This document shows positions 41,986 through 50,311 of a stretch of 64,000 nucleotides of DNA, in pieces. Position 1 is the stretch's first letter, and every line of letters starts with the position of its first letter. The notes below the pieces were generated by a model. It was not told the origin of the DNA. It searched no databases and saw only the letters and a program-made list of their open reading frames with translations. Source of the stretch: Cohnella baijiui (GTDB lineage Bacteria > Bacillota > Bacilli > Paenibacillales > Paenibacillaceae); assembly GCF_020731285.1 (NCBI RefSeq), contig NZ_JAJFOW010000017.1, forward strand, positions 47,993 to 111,992, given 5' to 3'. The position numbers were made by a program, and so were the translations under genes.

Positions 41986-42957
41986 TTGGCGGATACGCAA
42001 ATGGTGGTCTTCACGGCCCGAGGGAGGGCTACGTTCACGGAAGCGCAAGCTTCGCGTCTGGAAGCCGCGGCACGCGCGACGTTCGTCGAGGCCGCGTCGC
42101 CGATTTCCGAAGACGAGCTGGTCCGGCTGCTGAGGGATGCGCAGGTTTGCGGCTTGACGCCGCGTTCCGTCCCGGTCATCGGCGAGAGTTGGCTGTCCCG
42201 GCTGCCGCATCTATCGGACATCGCGGTGTTCGCGACCGGCGTAGACTATATCGACACCGCCTGGCTTCGGGAGCGGGGGATCCGGCTGAGCCATCTGCCG
42301 GACTATTCGACCGTGTCCGTCGCGGAGCATGCGATCGGCCTGATGCTGACGATGTCCCGCCGCATCCATCTCAGCCAGGATCGCGTGCGGGGACGCGTGC
42401 CGGCCGGCACGAGCGTGCTCGGCTTCGAGCTGAGGGGCAAGACGCTCGGCATCGTCGGGACGGGACGCATCGGAAGCCGCGTGGCGGAGCTCGGGCGAGC
42501 CTTCGGCATGCGCGTGCTGGCCTACGACCCGAAGGAGCGCGAGCAGGAGGGCGTGGCGGCCGTCGGACTGGACGAGCTGCTCGCTTCGAGCGACATCGTC
42601 AGCCTGCATTTTCCGGCGGCGTGGCGTGGAGAGGCGGCGATCGGCCGGTCGGAGCTGGCCCGGATGAAGGCGGGAGCGACGCTCATCAACGTTTCGCGCT
42701 GCGCACTCGTGGAACCGCTTGCCGTCGTCGAAGCGATCGAAGCGGGCCGGCTGCGGGGCTACGCGGTAGACGACCGCTTTCCGCTGGCGGAGACGGACGC
42801 GCGGGCGGCGCGTCAGATTGCGGAGGGCCGGCTGCTGCAGACGGGCCATACCGCTTGGTACTCGGCCGAGGTGATCGAGCGCGGATACGAGATGTGGGTG
42901 GACAATTTGTGCGCGATGGCCGCCGGGGAGCCGCGCCGTCTGGTGGATGCCCGATGA
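41986..42957 (+). CDS. D-isomer-specific 2-hydroxyacid dehydrogenase family protein
   Basis: 323 residues from TTG 41986, with GGAGGG nine bases upstream; ATG 42001 is an alternative. The Rossmann motif GIVGTGRIGSRVAELGRAFGMRVLAYDP (central) and the family block SVAEHAIGLMLTMSRRI, NVSRCALVE and the catalytic-His region LLQTGHTAWYS are present. Family members reduce 2-keto acids with NADH; closest by eye are phosphoglycerate or erythronate dehydrogenase-like members. Its stop overlaps the next start as ATGA, so it is cotranscribed with an integral membrane protein. Confidence 0.85.
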   Translation: MADTQMVVFTARGRATFTEAQASRLEAAARATFVEAASPISEDELVRLLRDAQVCGLTPRSVPVIGESWLSRLPHLSDIAVFATGVDYIDTAWLRERGIRLSHLPDYSTVSVAEHAIGLMLTMSRRIHLSQDRVRGRVPAGTSVLGFELRGKTLGIVGTGRIGSRVAELGRAFGMRVLAYDPKEREQEGVAAVGLDELLASSDIVSLHFPAAWRGEAAIGRSELARMKAGATLINVSRCALVEPLAVVEAIEAGRLRGYAVDDRFPLAETDARAARQIAEGRLLQTGHTAWYSAEVIERGYEMWVDNLCAMAAGEPRRLVDAR

Positions 42958-43718
42958 TGCGGCAGGATCGCAAGCGGGCGTCCGACCGTTGGACGCGGGC
43001 GGAGCGGCTGCTCCTGCTCGCCTTGTGGGTGGCCGTCGCCGCGTTCACGAGCGGGATGTTGGCGGCGGGCTGGCCGCGGTATTGGACCTACGTGGCGGCG
43101 GAAACGACACCCCAGGCTTGGCTCGAGAGCGTGCTCCTCGTGCTGGCGGCTGCGATCGCGGGTTTGAACGCCCTGCTGGCGGCGGGCGCGCCTGAGCTCC
43201 TTGCCGATACGGGGCCGAACGCGAGACGGCGCATCCGGTTTCTCGAGCGCCGGCAGGGGCTGGCCTGGACGGTCGTCGCGGCCGCCTTTGCCTGGCTGGC
43301 GCTCGATGAGCGGTTCGCGATCCACGAACGGCTGCGGGACCGGTACTTCAAGCAGACCGGAATCCGGCTGCTGCCCTGGATGGAAGCGGGGGACTGGCTG
43401 ATCCCGATCTATGCCGTATGCGGGCTGATCGCGATGTGGAGCTTGTGGCGATTGCTAAGCGCCCGCAGAAGCGCTCGGGCGTTCTTTGCTTTCGGGGTCG
43501 TTGTGGCGGCGGTGGCCGTCGGGCTGGATACGATCGACATTCGCCAATTGGACAAGGACGCCGAGCGGCTGCTCCAGACGATCGAGGAAGTGCTGGAGAC
43601 GACCGCGATGACCGCCTTCGTTTCGGCATACCTTGGCGCGCTTGGCGCCAAGATTTGCCGGGCGGCGGGCATCGGCGACAGGTCGGACCGAGCGGAGAAG
43701 GCCCGGCGGATGTTATAA
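42954..43718 (+). CDS. Integral membrane protein with DE-HE motif
   Basis: 254 residues with about five or six membrane segments. The notable block is WLALDERFAIHERLRDRYF, followed by LPWMEAGDWLIPIYAV and LDTIDIRQLDKDAERLLQTIEEVLETTAMTAFVSAYLGAL. Acidic and His residues placed at helix ends in this manner occur in a widespread but uncharacterised group of bacterial membrane proteins. ATG 42954 overlaps the previous stop; ATG 42957 also possible. Function unknown. Confidence 0.65.
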   Translation: MMRQDRKRASDRWTRAERLLLLALWVAVAAFTSGMLAAGWPRYWTYVAAETTPQAWLESVLLVLAAAIAGLNALLAAGAPELLADTGPNARRRIRFLERRQGLAWTVVAAAFAWLALDERFAIHERLRDRYFKQTGIRLLPWMEAGDWLIPIYAVCGLIAMWSLWRLLSARRSARAFFAFGVVVAAVAVGLDTIDIRQLDKDAERLLQTIEEVLETTAMTAFVSAYLGALGAKICRAAGIGDRSDRAEKARRML

Positions 43719-43765
43719 TAAGGGATCGAACGAACCGACGGAATCGGGCAAGGGGGAACTGAAGC

Positions 43766-44872
43766 ATGGCCGAACCGCTAAAAGCGATATACGACGACAA
43801 CTTCCTGCGGCAGTTCGGCGAGCAGGTCAAGCGGCATTGGGCCGCATTCGACGCGGACGGCTTCGTCCGGCGCGTCATGGGAGAAGGCTGGGAGGCGCTC
43901 GAGCTCAAGGGGCGGATCCGGCGCATCGCCGAAAGCCTCGGCGCGGAGCTGCCGGATCGGTACGAGGAAGCGCTGGATATACTCGAAGGGATCGCGGATG
44001 TGTGCCAAGGGTTTCCGTATTTGTTTTTCCCGGACTTCGTGGCGCGATTCGGACTGGCGCATTGGGAACGGTCGATGCGGGCGCTCGAGAAGTTCACGGC
44101 GCTGTCTACGGCCGAGTTCGCCGTGCGCCCGTTCATCGAGCGGGACCCGGCGCGGATGATGGCGCAGATGGAGACTTGGAGCCGTCATCCGAACGAGCAT
44201 GTGCGAAGGCTGGCTAGCGAGGGCTGCAGGCCCAGGCTGCCGTGGGCGGACGCGCTGCCGGCATTTAAACGGGATCCCTCGCCGATTCTGCCGATCCTGG
44301 AGACGTTGAAGGCCGACCCGTCCGAATACGTCCGGCGCAGCGTCGCCAACAACCTCAACGACATTTCCAAGGACCATCCCGCCCTCGTGCTGGAGCTGGC
44401 CAAGCGATGGCACGGCGAGGATCCGCTGACGGACGCCATGCTTCGGCATGCGTGCCGCAGCCTCATCCGGCGCTCCGCCGATCCCGAGGCGCTGATGCTG
44501 TTCGGCTTGCCCCCGCTCGCGGACATCGAGGTGACCGCCTGGTCGGCATCGCCGGTCGTCGTACCGCTCGGAGGAGCGGCCGAGGTCCGTTATGCGCTCC
44601 GCATGCCGGAGGGAGCGGGGGCCAAGCTCCGGCTGGAGCTGGCGGTCGACTATCCGCGTCCCGGCGGCAAAACATACCGCAAGCTGTTCAAGCTGAGCGA
44701 GCGCGAAGTCGCCGGCGGCGAGGCCGTCGGCGGGACGCGGCGGCACGCCTTCGCCGACCTGTCGACCCGCCGCCACCATCCGGGCGTCCATCGGCTCGTT
44801 CTGGTGGCCAACGGACAGGCCGTCGCCGAGACGGAGATCCGGCTCGCGGGAGAGGAGGCCGGCTCGCCATGA
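43766..44872 (+). CDS. DNA-alkylation-repair-like HEAT protein (AlkC/AlkD type)
   Basis: 368 residues. Helical HEAT-like repeats run from about 60 to 250: LEGIADVCQGFPYLFFPDFVARFG, HPNEHVRRLASEGCRPRLPWADAL, DPSEYVRRSVANNLNDISKDHPALVLELAKRW. The blocks R-R-L-A-S-E-G-x-R-P-x-L-P-W and S-V-A-N-N-L-N-D-I-S-K are typical of AlkC-like DNA glycosylases that remove N3- and N7-alkylpurines. The last 110 residues form an extra beta domain (VTAWSASPVVVPLGG, HHPGVHRLVLVANGQAVAETE), known in AlkC proteins as an Ig-like domain. Overlaps the next gene as ATGA. Confidence 0.85.
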   Translation: MAEPLKAIYDDNFLRQFGEQVKRHWAAFDADGFVRRVMGEGWEALELKGRIRRIAESLGAELPDRYEEALDILEGIADVCQGFPYLFFPDFVARFGLAHWERSMRALEKFTALSTAEFAVRPFIERDPARMMAQMETWSRHPNEHVRRLASEGCRPRLPWADALPAFKRDPSPILPILETLKADPSEYVRRSVANNLNDISKDHPALVLELAKRWHGEDPLTDAMLRHACRSLIRRSADPEALMLFGLPPLADIEVTAWSASPVVVPLGGAAEVRYALRMPEGAGAKLRLELAVDYPRPGGKTYRKLFKLSEREVAGGEAVGGTRRHAFADLSTRRHHPGVHRLVLVANGQAVAETEIRLAGEEAGSP

Positions 44873-45906
44873 AGATCGGCGCCCGCGTTTTCAAGACCGG
44901 GCTCGCGGTGGCGATCTCCCTCTGGGTCGGCGAACTGGTCGGGCTTCAATCGCCGCTTATCGCGGCCATCGCGGCGATCGTCATGATCCAGCCGTCGATT
45001 TACCGCAGCTGGGTGCAGGTGCTGCAGCAGCTGCAGAGCAACCTGATCGGCGCCTGCATGGCGCTGCTCGCGGTCTGGCTCTTCGGCAGCAGTCCGCTCG
45101 CCATCGGCCTCGTCGCGATCCTCGTCATCCTGCTTTGCATTCGGCTGAAGGCGGAGGAGACGATCGGCCTCACCGTCGTGACGGTCGTCGTCCTGATGGA
45201 GGCGCACGGCCTCGGCTGGCCGCTCATTTGGGACCGTCTCGCGGCGCTGCTGACGGGGATCGTCTCGTCGTTCGTCGTCAATATCGCCATCGCTCCGCCG
45301 AGACACCGCAGCCGGTTTTTGAACTTTGTTCAGGATGCCCAGTCGCAGCTGTCCCGCCTCCTGCGCACCTCCGTCTCCAACGAGCTGAAGGAGAAGGTGT
45401 TCAAGGACGAGCTGTCCGCCCTTCGGGCCCAACTGCGTAAGCTCGACGGCTTCTACGACCTGTTCGCGGAGGAGCGGGTGCTCCGCCGCAAGTCGCGAGT
45501 CCACCGCGCGCGGCTGCTTGTCGTGTACAAAGCGATGCTGGCGGCGCTGGAGCGGGGCGTCACGCTGGTCGACGCGGTGGAGGAATACTATTTTCCGGCG
45601 GCGCCGGAAGGCTCCTGGAGCCGTCTTGTGGATCGTCAGATCGAGACGCTGTGCAGCTATCACGAGCAGCTGCTCTGGAAGTGGGAAGGCAAGCTCAAGT
45701 CGCACGCCTCCGCCGCCGCGCCGCCGCCCGAGGGCACGATTCTGCTCACCGAGCTGATCAACGAGGGCGCGGCGGATCCCGTCGCCCGGACCCGTCTGCT
45801 AACCGTCGCGGCGGCCATTTTCGCCTACGAAGACCGGCTGCGCCGGCTGGACAAGCTCACCGAGCAGTGGCTGGACCGTCAGGAGGGCCCGGAGTCGGAA
45901 GCGTAG
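44869..45906 (+). CDS. Aromatic acid exporter-like membrane protein (ArAE_1/FUSC type)
   Basis: 345 residues. The N-terminal 140 residues hold five or six hydrophobic helices: GLAVAISLWVGELVGLQSPLIAAIAAIVMIQPSIYRSW with the conserved Q-P-S/T block, then a long cytoplasmic helical domain. This matches PF06081-type proteins (YqjA/YgaE of Bacillus). The family relates to aromatic-acid and fusaric-acid exporters, but substrates are mostly unproven. Coupled to the alkylation-repair gene, which suggests one transcript and perhaps a common stress trigger. Confidence 0.85.
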   Translation: MKIGARVFKTGLAVAISLWVGELVGLQSPLIAAIAAIVMIQPSIYRSWVQVLQQLQSNLIGACMALLAVWLFGSSPLAIGLVAILVILLCIRLKAEETIGLTVVTVVVLMEAHGLGWPLIWDRLAALLTGIVSSFVVNIAIAPPRHRSRFLNFVQDAQSQLSRLLRTSVSNELKEKVFKDELSALRAQLRKLDGFYDLFAEERVLRRKSRVHRARLLVVYKAMLAALERGVTLVDAVEEYYFPAAPEGSWSRLVDRQIETLCSYHEQLLWKWEGKLKSHASAAAPPPEGTILLTELINEGAADPVARTRLLTVAAAIFAYEDRLRRLDKLTEQWLDRQEGPESEA

Positions 45907-45958
45907 GCGGGGTGAGGCTAACGGAACCCTAGTAGGAAGATCCTGAAATAACGTACTA

Positions 45959-45987
45959 AAGCCCCAACCCGGGGATTAACGGGGCTT
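45959..45987 (+). terminator. Hairpin after the exporter gene
   Basis: AAGCCCC and GGGGCTT pair over a GC-rich loop. The T run is weak, so termination is likely but not certain. Confidence 0.55.
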
Positions 45988-46057
45988 CCGGATCAAAACC
46001 GATATCGGTGCTTCGCCGGAGGAGCAGATGCGAGTGCGTACAAGCGGGCGAAAATGC

Positions 46058-46239
46058 TAACGGTTGTGAGCGACGCTATTTAGGTAAAAATGGGGTTAGA
46101 AAAATGTAACGGTTGCCAGCGAGCCTATTCCCCGTTATTTCGTAGGTAGAGGGGCTGTTCCGTCCAAATAAGCGCGCATGCAACCGTAAGAAAAGAAACC
46201 GCCGATTTTGAGGCCGATTAAGCGCTATGGCAACTGTTA
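46058..46239. repeat. Composite repeat: two forward and two inverted copies of a 23-24-bp unit
   Basis: The unit reads roughly TAACGGTTGCCAGCGCGCCT then ATTT. Forward copies lie at 46058-46081 and 46107-46129, and inverted copies at 46166-46188 and 46217-46239. The start-to-start distances are 49 and 51 bases and the whole is symmetric around 46148. It codes for nothing visible. The build resembles a dispersed palindromic element or a small non-autonomous mobile repeat; as far as I recall, AACGGTTG-type repeats are scattered in Paenibacillaceae genomes, but I could not check this. Confidence 0.65.
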
Positions 46240-46367
46240 GCGTAGCAATACTCCAAACAGGTCACTCGGTTCGAGGCTAACCCGTTGGTCAAGCATCGAC
46301 TTCTAGGTCGAGCCGGAAATCCTCCAGCTTGAACGAACGGGATGATTCCACGACCACGCTGTTATGC

Positions 46368-46417
46368 GCAAAGAGGCTGCCCCGATCCGACATCATGTCG
46401 GTTTCCGGGACAGCCTC
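46368..46417 (-). terminator. Terminator for the small minus-strand genes
   Basis: GAGGCTG (46373-46379) and CAGCCTC (46411-46417) form the base, with an inner CCGACAT/ATGTCGG stem. On the minus strand it is followed by TTTGCG. It lies 18 bases after the YjzC-like stop. Confidence 0.65.
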
Positions 46418-46435
46418 GATTTGTCCTGGCCGGAA

Positions 46436-46711
46436 TCAGCCTTTCGAGCCGCGATCCACCTGCCGGCGCGGATGCACGATTTTGCTTTGCTTGTCGATAT
46501 CCTTCTCCTTCGGCACGAGCCGGGGATCGGTTTCGCCTTCGTGGTGGTTGTCGAAGCTCATCTCCACCCATTCCCACTCCGTGTTGCCGAGCATGACGTC
46601 GGCCGGGAACGTGTCCCCGCGCTTCAGCTCTTCCTCCCGGCCCCACTCGTTTTTGTACACGCCGTCGACTTCCACGATTTCGCCGGAGACCGGATTCATG
46701 TCTTTGCTCAT
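46436..46711 (-). CDS. Small YjzC-like protein
   Basis: 91 residues, start after GAGGTGAC. The core SGEIVEVDGVYKNEWGREEELKRGDTFPADVMLGNTEWEWV resembles small Bacillus proteins of the YjzC group (G-x-Y, G-D-x-F-P). The rest is charged and probably flexible. Such genes are often expressed in sporulation or stationary phase; function unknown. It follows the 47-residue protein gene on the same strand by 24 bases. Confidence 0.55.
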   Translation of the reverse strand: MSKDMNPVSGEIVEVDGVYKNEWGREEELKRGDTFPADVMLGNTEWEWVEMSFDNHHEGETDPRLVPKEKDIDKQSKIVHPRRQVDRGSKG

Positions 46712-46735
46712 GGTGTCACCTCGTCTTAGGGTGCG

Positions 46736-46879
46736 TTACTGTCCGTGCTTCGGCACGGCCGCGCGGTCGGCCTCGGATTGCCGGCGGCGGGCGGCGGCTT
46801 GGCCTTGGCCGGTGCGGTCGGCTTTGGATTGGGCCTGGCTCGCCTTGATCTGCGCTTCGGACGGTTGTTCGCCGGACAT
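46736..46879 (-). CDS. Very small Gln/Ala-rich disordered protein
   Basis: 47 residues, starting at ATG 46879 with GGAGGAAGCG directly upstream. The product is MSGEQPSEAQIKASQAQSKA followed by a basic stretch and ending VPKHGQ. It is Gln/Ala/Arg-rich with no hydrophobic core, like minor spore or stress proteins. The ribosome site, the cotranscribed neighbour and the clean reading frame support it; the alternative frame of similar length has no ribosome site. Confidence 0.55.
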   Translation of the reverse strand: MSGEQPSEAQIKASQAQSKADRTGQGQAAARRRQSEADRAAVPKHGQ

Positions 46880-46990
46880 GGCGCTTCCTCCTTCTTGGGT
46901 GAAGTCACCGCTTAGCGTGCCACGGACGAATCCCGGTTATGCTGCAAAAGGGAGCGCCGACGGCCGTCGCGCAGCCGCTTAAGCGCCCCC

Positions 46991-47036
46991 TTGATGGGCG
47001 AATCGCCGTAACCCCCCTGATCGGCGAATCGCCGCA
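46991..47036. repeat. Tandem pair of a short palindromic repeat
   Basis: GGCGAATCGCC occurs at 46997-47007 and 47023-47033, within two near-identical 20-base segments 26 bases apart. It lies just downstream of the TVP38-like gene and could contribute to termination or binding. Confidence 0.35.
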
Positions 47037-47043
47037 AACGGGA

Positions 47044-47703
47044 CTATTTCTTGGCCTCCGAGCCCACGTAACGCGCTTCGAGTTTTTTGCCGAGCAGCCA
47101 GAGGAGGACCAGGATGCCGCCGGCGACGACGAGGCGCCAAGGTTGATGGACGAGGGCGTACAGATCGTGGCCCAAAAACGACAGCGTGAAGATCATGACC
47201 GCTTTGCCCATCACCACCGCGATCATAAACGTATGGAGCGGGATTTTGGACATGCCGGAGGCGATGTTGACCAAGGCCGAAGGGGAAAAGGGGAAGCAGG
47301 CGAGTACAAAGATCGGCGTAAACCCCCGGGTCTCGATCCAGCCGAAAAAGGTGTCCATCCGGGGAAATCTTCGGCGGATGCGATCGCTGTACCTGCGGCC
47401 GATGCCGCGCGCCAGCAGAAAGACGAAGAGCGAGCCGATGCAGACGCCGATCCACGAATAGAGGAAGCCGAGCCACATGCCGTACGAGAGGGCGTTGGCG
47501 ACGACGAACACGACGAGCGGCAAAAACGGCAGCAGCGATTCGGTGAGCGGCAGGAGGATGCCCGGCAGCGGGCCGAGCGCGGAGAAGCGGTCGAGCAGCG
47601 CCTGGATCTTCTCGAGGTCGAGGCTTCGGATTTGGTCGGTCCACTGCTGCCACCGGCCGGAGGCGAACGCCGTCCAGAGCAGATGCATCGTCGCGTCCCT
47701 CAT
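47044..47703 (-). CDS. TVP38/TMEM64 (DedA-like) membrane protein
   Basis: 219 residues from ATG 47703, which overlaps the MFS stop as ATGA. Six hydrophobic segments; the family block FPRMDTFFGWIETRGFTPIFVLACFPFSPSALVNIASGMSKI contains the conserved R-G and F-P-x-x-P-x-x-x-x-N-x-x-x-G pattern of the SNARE-associated/VTT domain. VTT proteins are lipid scramblases or flippases for undecaprenyl phosphate or phosphatidylethanolamine. Coupled to the MFS gene and downstream of a lipid glycosyltransferase gene, it may act in envelope lipid handling. Confidence 0.85.
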   Translation of the reverse strand: MRDATMHLLWTAFASGRWQQWTDQIRSLDLEKIQALLDRFSALGPLPGILLPLTESLLPFLPLVVFVVANALSYGMWLGFLYSWIGVCIGSLFVFLLARGIGRRYSDRIRRRFPRMDTFFGWIETRGFTPIFVLACFPFSPSALVNIASGMSKIPLHTFMIAVVMGKAVMIFTLSFLGHDLYALVHQPWRLVVAGGILVLLWLLGKKLEARYVGSEAKK

Positions 47704-48890
47704 GACGGCGTCCGGCGCTCGCCGCGGAATAGCCGGAACGGAAAGAGCAGGTAGATGAAGCTGATGACGGCGAAGATGACCGAGGCCGCGATGACGACGG
47801 ACGGCTCCCCGTTCGCCGTGGCGATCAGGCCGCCGATGCCCGGGCCAAGCAAACCGCCGATGCCTTCGACGGTGGACAGAACGCCCCAGCCGAGCCCCTT
47901 CTGACCGGGCGGCACGTAGGCGGCGAGCAGCGCGTTCCAGGCCGGCAGCACCGCCGCGTAGGACAGTCCGAGGACGAGCGCCCACGTCAGCGCGACGCCC
48001 AGCACCGGATGCATCGTCAGCCCGTATAGCGCGATGCCGAAGATCAGGAAGCCGGCTACGAGAAACCACTTCTTGCCGAGCGAGTCGGACAGCCGCCCCA
48101 TCGGGATGAGCCCGGCGACGGTGCAGCCTCCCCCGATGAAGAGCAGGATGGAGTACTGCGTCGGCGACATGCCGAGGTGCTCCTTGGCAAAGCTCGGCAG
48201 GATCGGCTGCAGCATGCCGGCTGCGAGCGTCTGCATGACCATGCCCGGCAGGAGCGGCTTCATCTCGGAGAGATGGGAGCCGAGGACGGCGAGCTGGCGG
48301 CGAAAAGGAACCGTCTCGACGTCGGCGTGGGACTCGGCGGGAATGAGAAACGACAGCAAGCAGGCGACGCCCGAGCCGATGACCATGACCCAGTAGCTGA
48401 GCGATTCGCTCCGCTCGAGCAGCAGGTTCATGACGACGGGGCCGGCGCCGAGCCCGACCAGCCATATCGTGTAGAGGAAGCCCATCTGCGCGCCGCGTCC
48501 TTCTTCCCGAACCTTGGTCAGACAGTAGATCCAGATCGGGGAGATGCCGAGGCCGTACAGTCCCGAAGCGGCGATGAACATCCACGGCACGTCCGCATAG
48601 CCGATCAGGAAAATGCCGAGCAGCGAAGCGAGGAGGCCGACGCTGATGATCGTCCGTACGGCGAACCGGTGCATGAGGTATCCGATACCCAGCTTCAAGG
48701 CGGTGTCGACGAGGTAGTGGGCGGTGATCGCCACCCCGATGACGTCGAGCTCCAGGCCGAGCGTGTCTTTGCCGTAAATCGGCAGAAAACTGATGAGGGC
48801 GGCGCCGCGTACGAACTCGACCAGGAATAGGATGAGCGACAGCAGCGACATTTCCGGGTTAAAAAAGGACCGTAACGGGGCTGATTTCAC
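47700..48890 (-). CDS. Major facilitator superfamily transporter
   Basis: 396 residues from GTG 48890, with AAAGGAGAT upstream; the frame stays open further upstream without a ribosome site. Twelve hydrophobic segments, with the loop motif GRLSDSLGKKWFLVAGFLIFG between segments 8 and 9 (motif A-like) and GAGPVVMNLL in segment 5. Glycolipid- or drug-exporting MFS proteins often accompany UgtP-like glycosyltransferases in Bacilli; here such a gene lies 150 bases upstream. Substrate unknown. Confidence 0.85.
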   Translation of the reverse strand: MKSAPLRSFFNPEMSLLSLILFLVEFVRGAALISFLPIYGKDTLGLELDVIGVAITAHYLVDTALKLGIGYLMHRFAVRTIISVGLLASLLGIFLIGYADVPWMFIAASGLYGLGISPIWIYCLTKVREEGRGAQMGFLYTIWLVGLGAGPVVMNLLLERSESLSYWVMVIGSGVACLLSFLIPAESHADVETVPFRRQLAVLGSHLSEMKPLLPGMVMQTLAAGMLQPILPSFAKEHLGMSPTQYSILLFIGGGCTVAGLIPMGRLSDSLGKKWFLVAGFLIFGIALYGLTMHPVLGVALTWALVLGLSYAAVLPAWNALLAAYVPPGQKGLGWGVLSTVEGIGGLLGPGIGGLIATANGEPSVVIAASVIFAVISFIYLLFPFRLFRGERRTPS

Positions 48891-49043
48891 AGAAAATCTC
48901 CTTTGAAAACCTGCCGCGGACCCGTCCGCGCGACGGGCGGGGCAGGGGGCTTGTCCGTCGATCGCATCGATGTCTCCATAAGGCGGAGAGCGCTCCCCCA
49001 AAAAGGAGAGAGCGGGCCGATGCGCCCGTTGGGAACGCACGGA

Positions 49044-50222
49044 TCAAGAATGCGTCGCGGATTCGTTTATTTCAATTATAGGCAATTCCTGCAAAATATC
49101 CAAAACGATCCGGTCCGCCGCCCCTTCCTTGCGCAGCCCTTCGAGCGCCGCCAGCATCTCCCGGCGCCTCGCGCCGTCTCGCAGGAGGGCGTGGACGGCG
49201 TCCGCGAGCTCCCGGTTCGTTCGGCAGACGACGGCCGCGCCTTTGGCCGCCAGATAGCGGGCATTGCCCTGCTCCTGGCCCGGCACCGGCCGGTAAAGGA
49301 AGATCGGGAGGCCGGCCAGGATCGCCTCCGACAATGTGAGCCCGCCCGGCTTGGTGACGATGCAGGCGGACAATCCCATCAGCTCGTCGATCTGCTCGAC
49401 GTATCCGAACACGGCGACGTTCGCGTTGTCCACATAGGCGTGGCTCAGATGCGAGGCCAGCACCCGGTTGCGTCCGCAGACGATCGCCGTCTGCACGCCC
49501 GGGTCGGCGCATAGGCGGTCGCACAGCCCGCGAATGCCGGGGAGCGCGCCGTAGGCGCCGGCCATGACGAGCACGACGGGACGATCCGGATCGAGCCCGA
49601 ACTTCGCGGCGGCGAATGCGGTCTTCTCCCGGTTCGGAACGAAGGCGCCGCGCAGCGGAATGCCGGTCGCCGCAATGCGCTCTCGGGGCACGCCGGTGCC
49701 GGCTAACTGCTCGCGGAGGTCTTCGGTGGCGACATAATACTTGTTCACATGGGGATGCACCCAGCGCATATGAAGCTCAAAGTCGGTGACGACGTTGTAA
49801 ATGCGGATGCGGCGGCCGAGACGGCCGGCGATCGCGGGCACCACGAGGGTGGGAAACGTGTGAATGACGATATCCGGCTGCTCGCGCCGGATGAGCCGCT
49901 TCATCGTGTCCGCGCCGAACGAATGGAGCCAGTGGGCGAGCAGCGAGCGCGGCTTCATGTCTTTGGTCGCCCGGTACACCCATCCGTAAAAGTGCGGCCA
50001 GTAGGTGTAGCTGTTGCGGTAGACGAAGCGGCTGACGCCGTTTACGATCGGATGCGATTCGGCCAGCAGATCGAACAGTCGAACGTCTGCTATGCCCTGC
50101 CGGGCAAATCCGGCCTTCAGCGCCTGGGCTGCCTGCCAGTGGCCTTCTCCGTATTGGGCATACAAGATGAGGACCTTCGGTCCCGTCCGGGGCATGGTCG
50201 TCGTCTCCGGCTGTTCCCCCAT
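49044..50222 (-). CDS. MGDG synthase/UgtP-like glycosyltransferase (GT28)
   Basis: 392 residues, start after AAAGGAGCGG. Typical of the processive diacylglycerol glycosyltransferases: VLILYAQYGEGHWQAAQAL at the N-terminus (G-x-G-H motif), HTFPTLVVPAIAG, NVVTDFELHMRWVHPHVNKYYVATEDLREQL, and the C-terminal donor-binding VTKPGGLTLSEAILAGLPIFLYRPVPGQEQGNARYL. It would add glucose or galactose to diacylglycerol to make membrane glycolipids or lipoteichoic-acid anchors. Followed by MFS and TVP38-like genes on the same strand. Confidence 0.9.
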   Translation of the reverse strand: MGEQPETTTMPRTGPKVLILYAQYGEGHWQAAQALKAGFARQGIADVRLFDLLAESHPIVNGVSRFVYRNSYTYWPHFYGWVYRATKDMKPRSLLAHWLHSFGADTMKRLIRREQPDIVIHTFPTLVVPAIAGRLGRRIRIYNVVTDFELHMRWVHPHVNKYYVATEDLREQLAGTGVPRERIAATGIPLRGAFVPNREKTAFAAAKFGLDPDRPVVLVMAGAYGALPGIRGLCDRLCADPGVQTAIVCGRNRVLASHLSHAYVDNANVAVFGYVEQIDELMGLSACIVTKPGGLTLSEAILAGLPIFLYRPVPGQEQGNARYLAAKGAAVVCRTNRELADAVHALLRDGARRREMLAALEGLRKEGAADRIVLDILQELPIIEINESATHS

Positions 50223-50311
50223 CGTTTCCGCTCCTTTGCGTGACTTGATCTGTGGCTTCCACTCCTTATTTTAATGTAATCCTTCTTTGTAAATACCAAA
50301 TTAACCGCAAG

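Noticed and set aside
46726..46908. 60-residue minus-strand frame
   Set aside because: The 47-residue frame in the same place has the ribosome site and a more natural composition.
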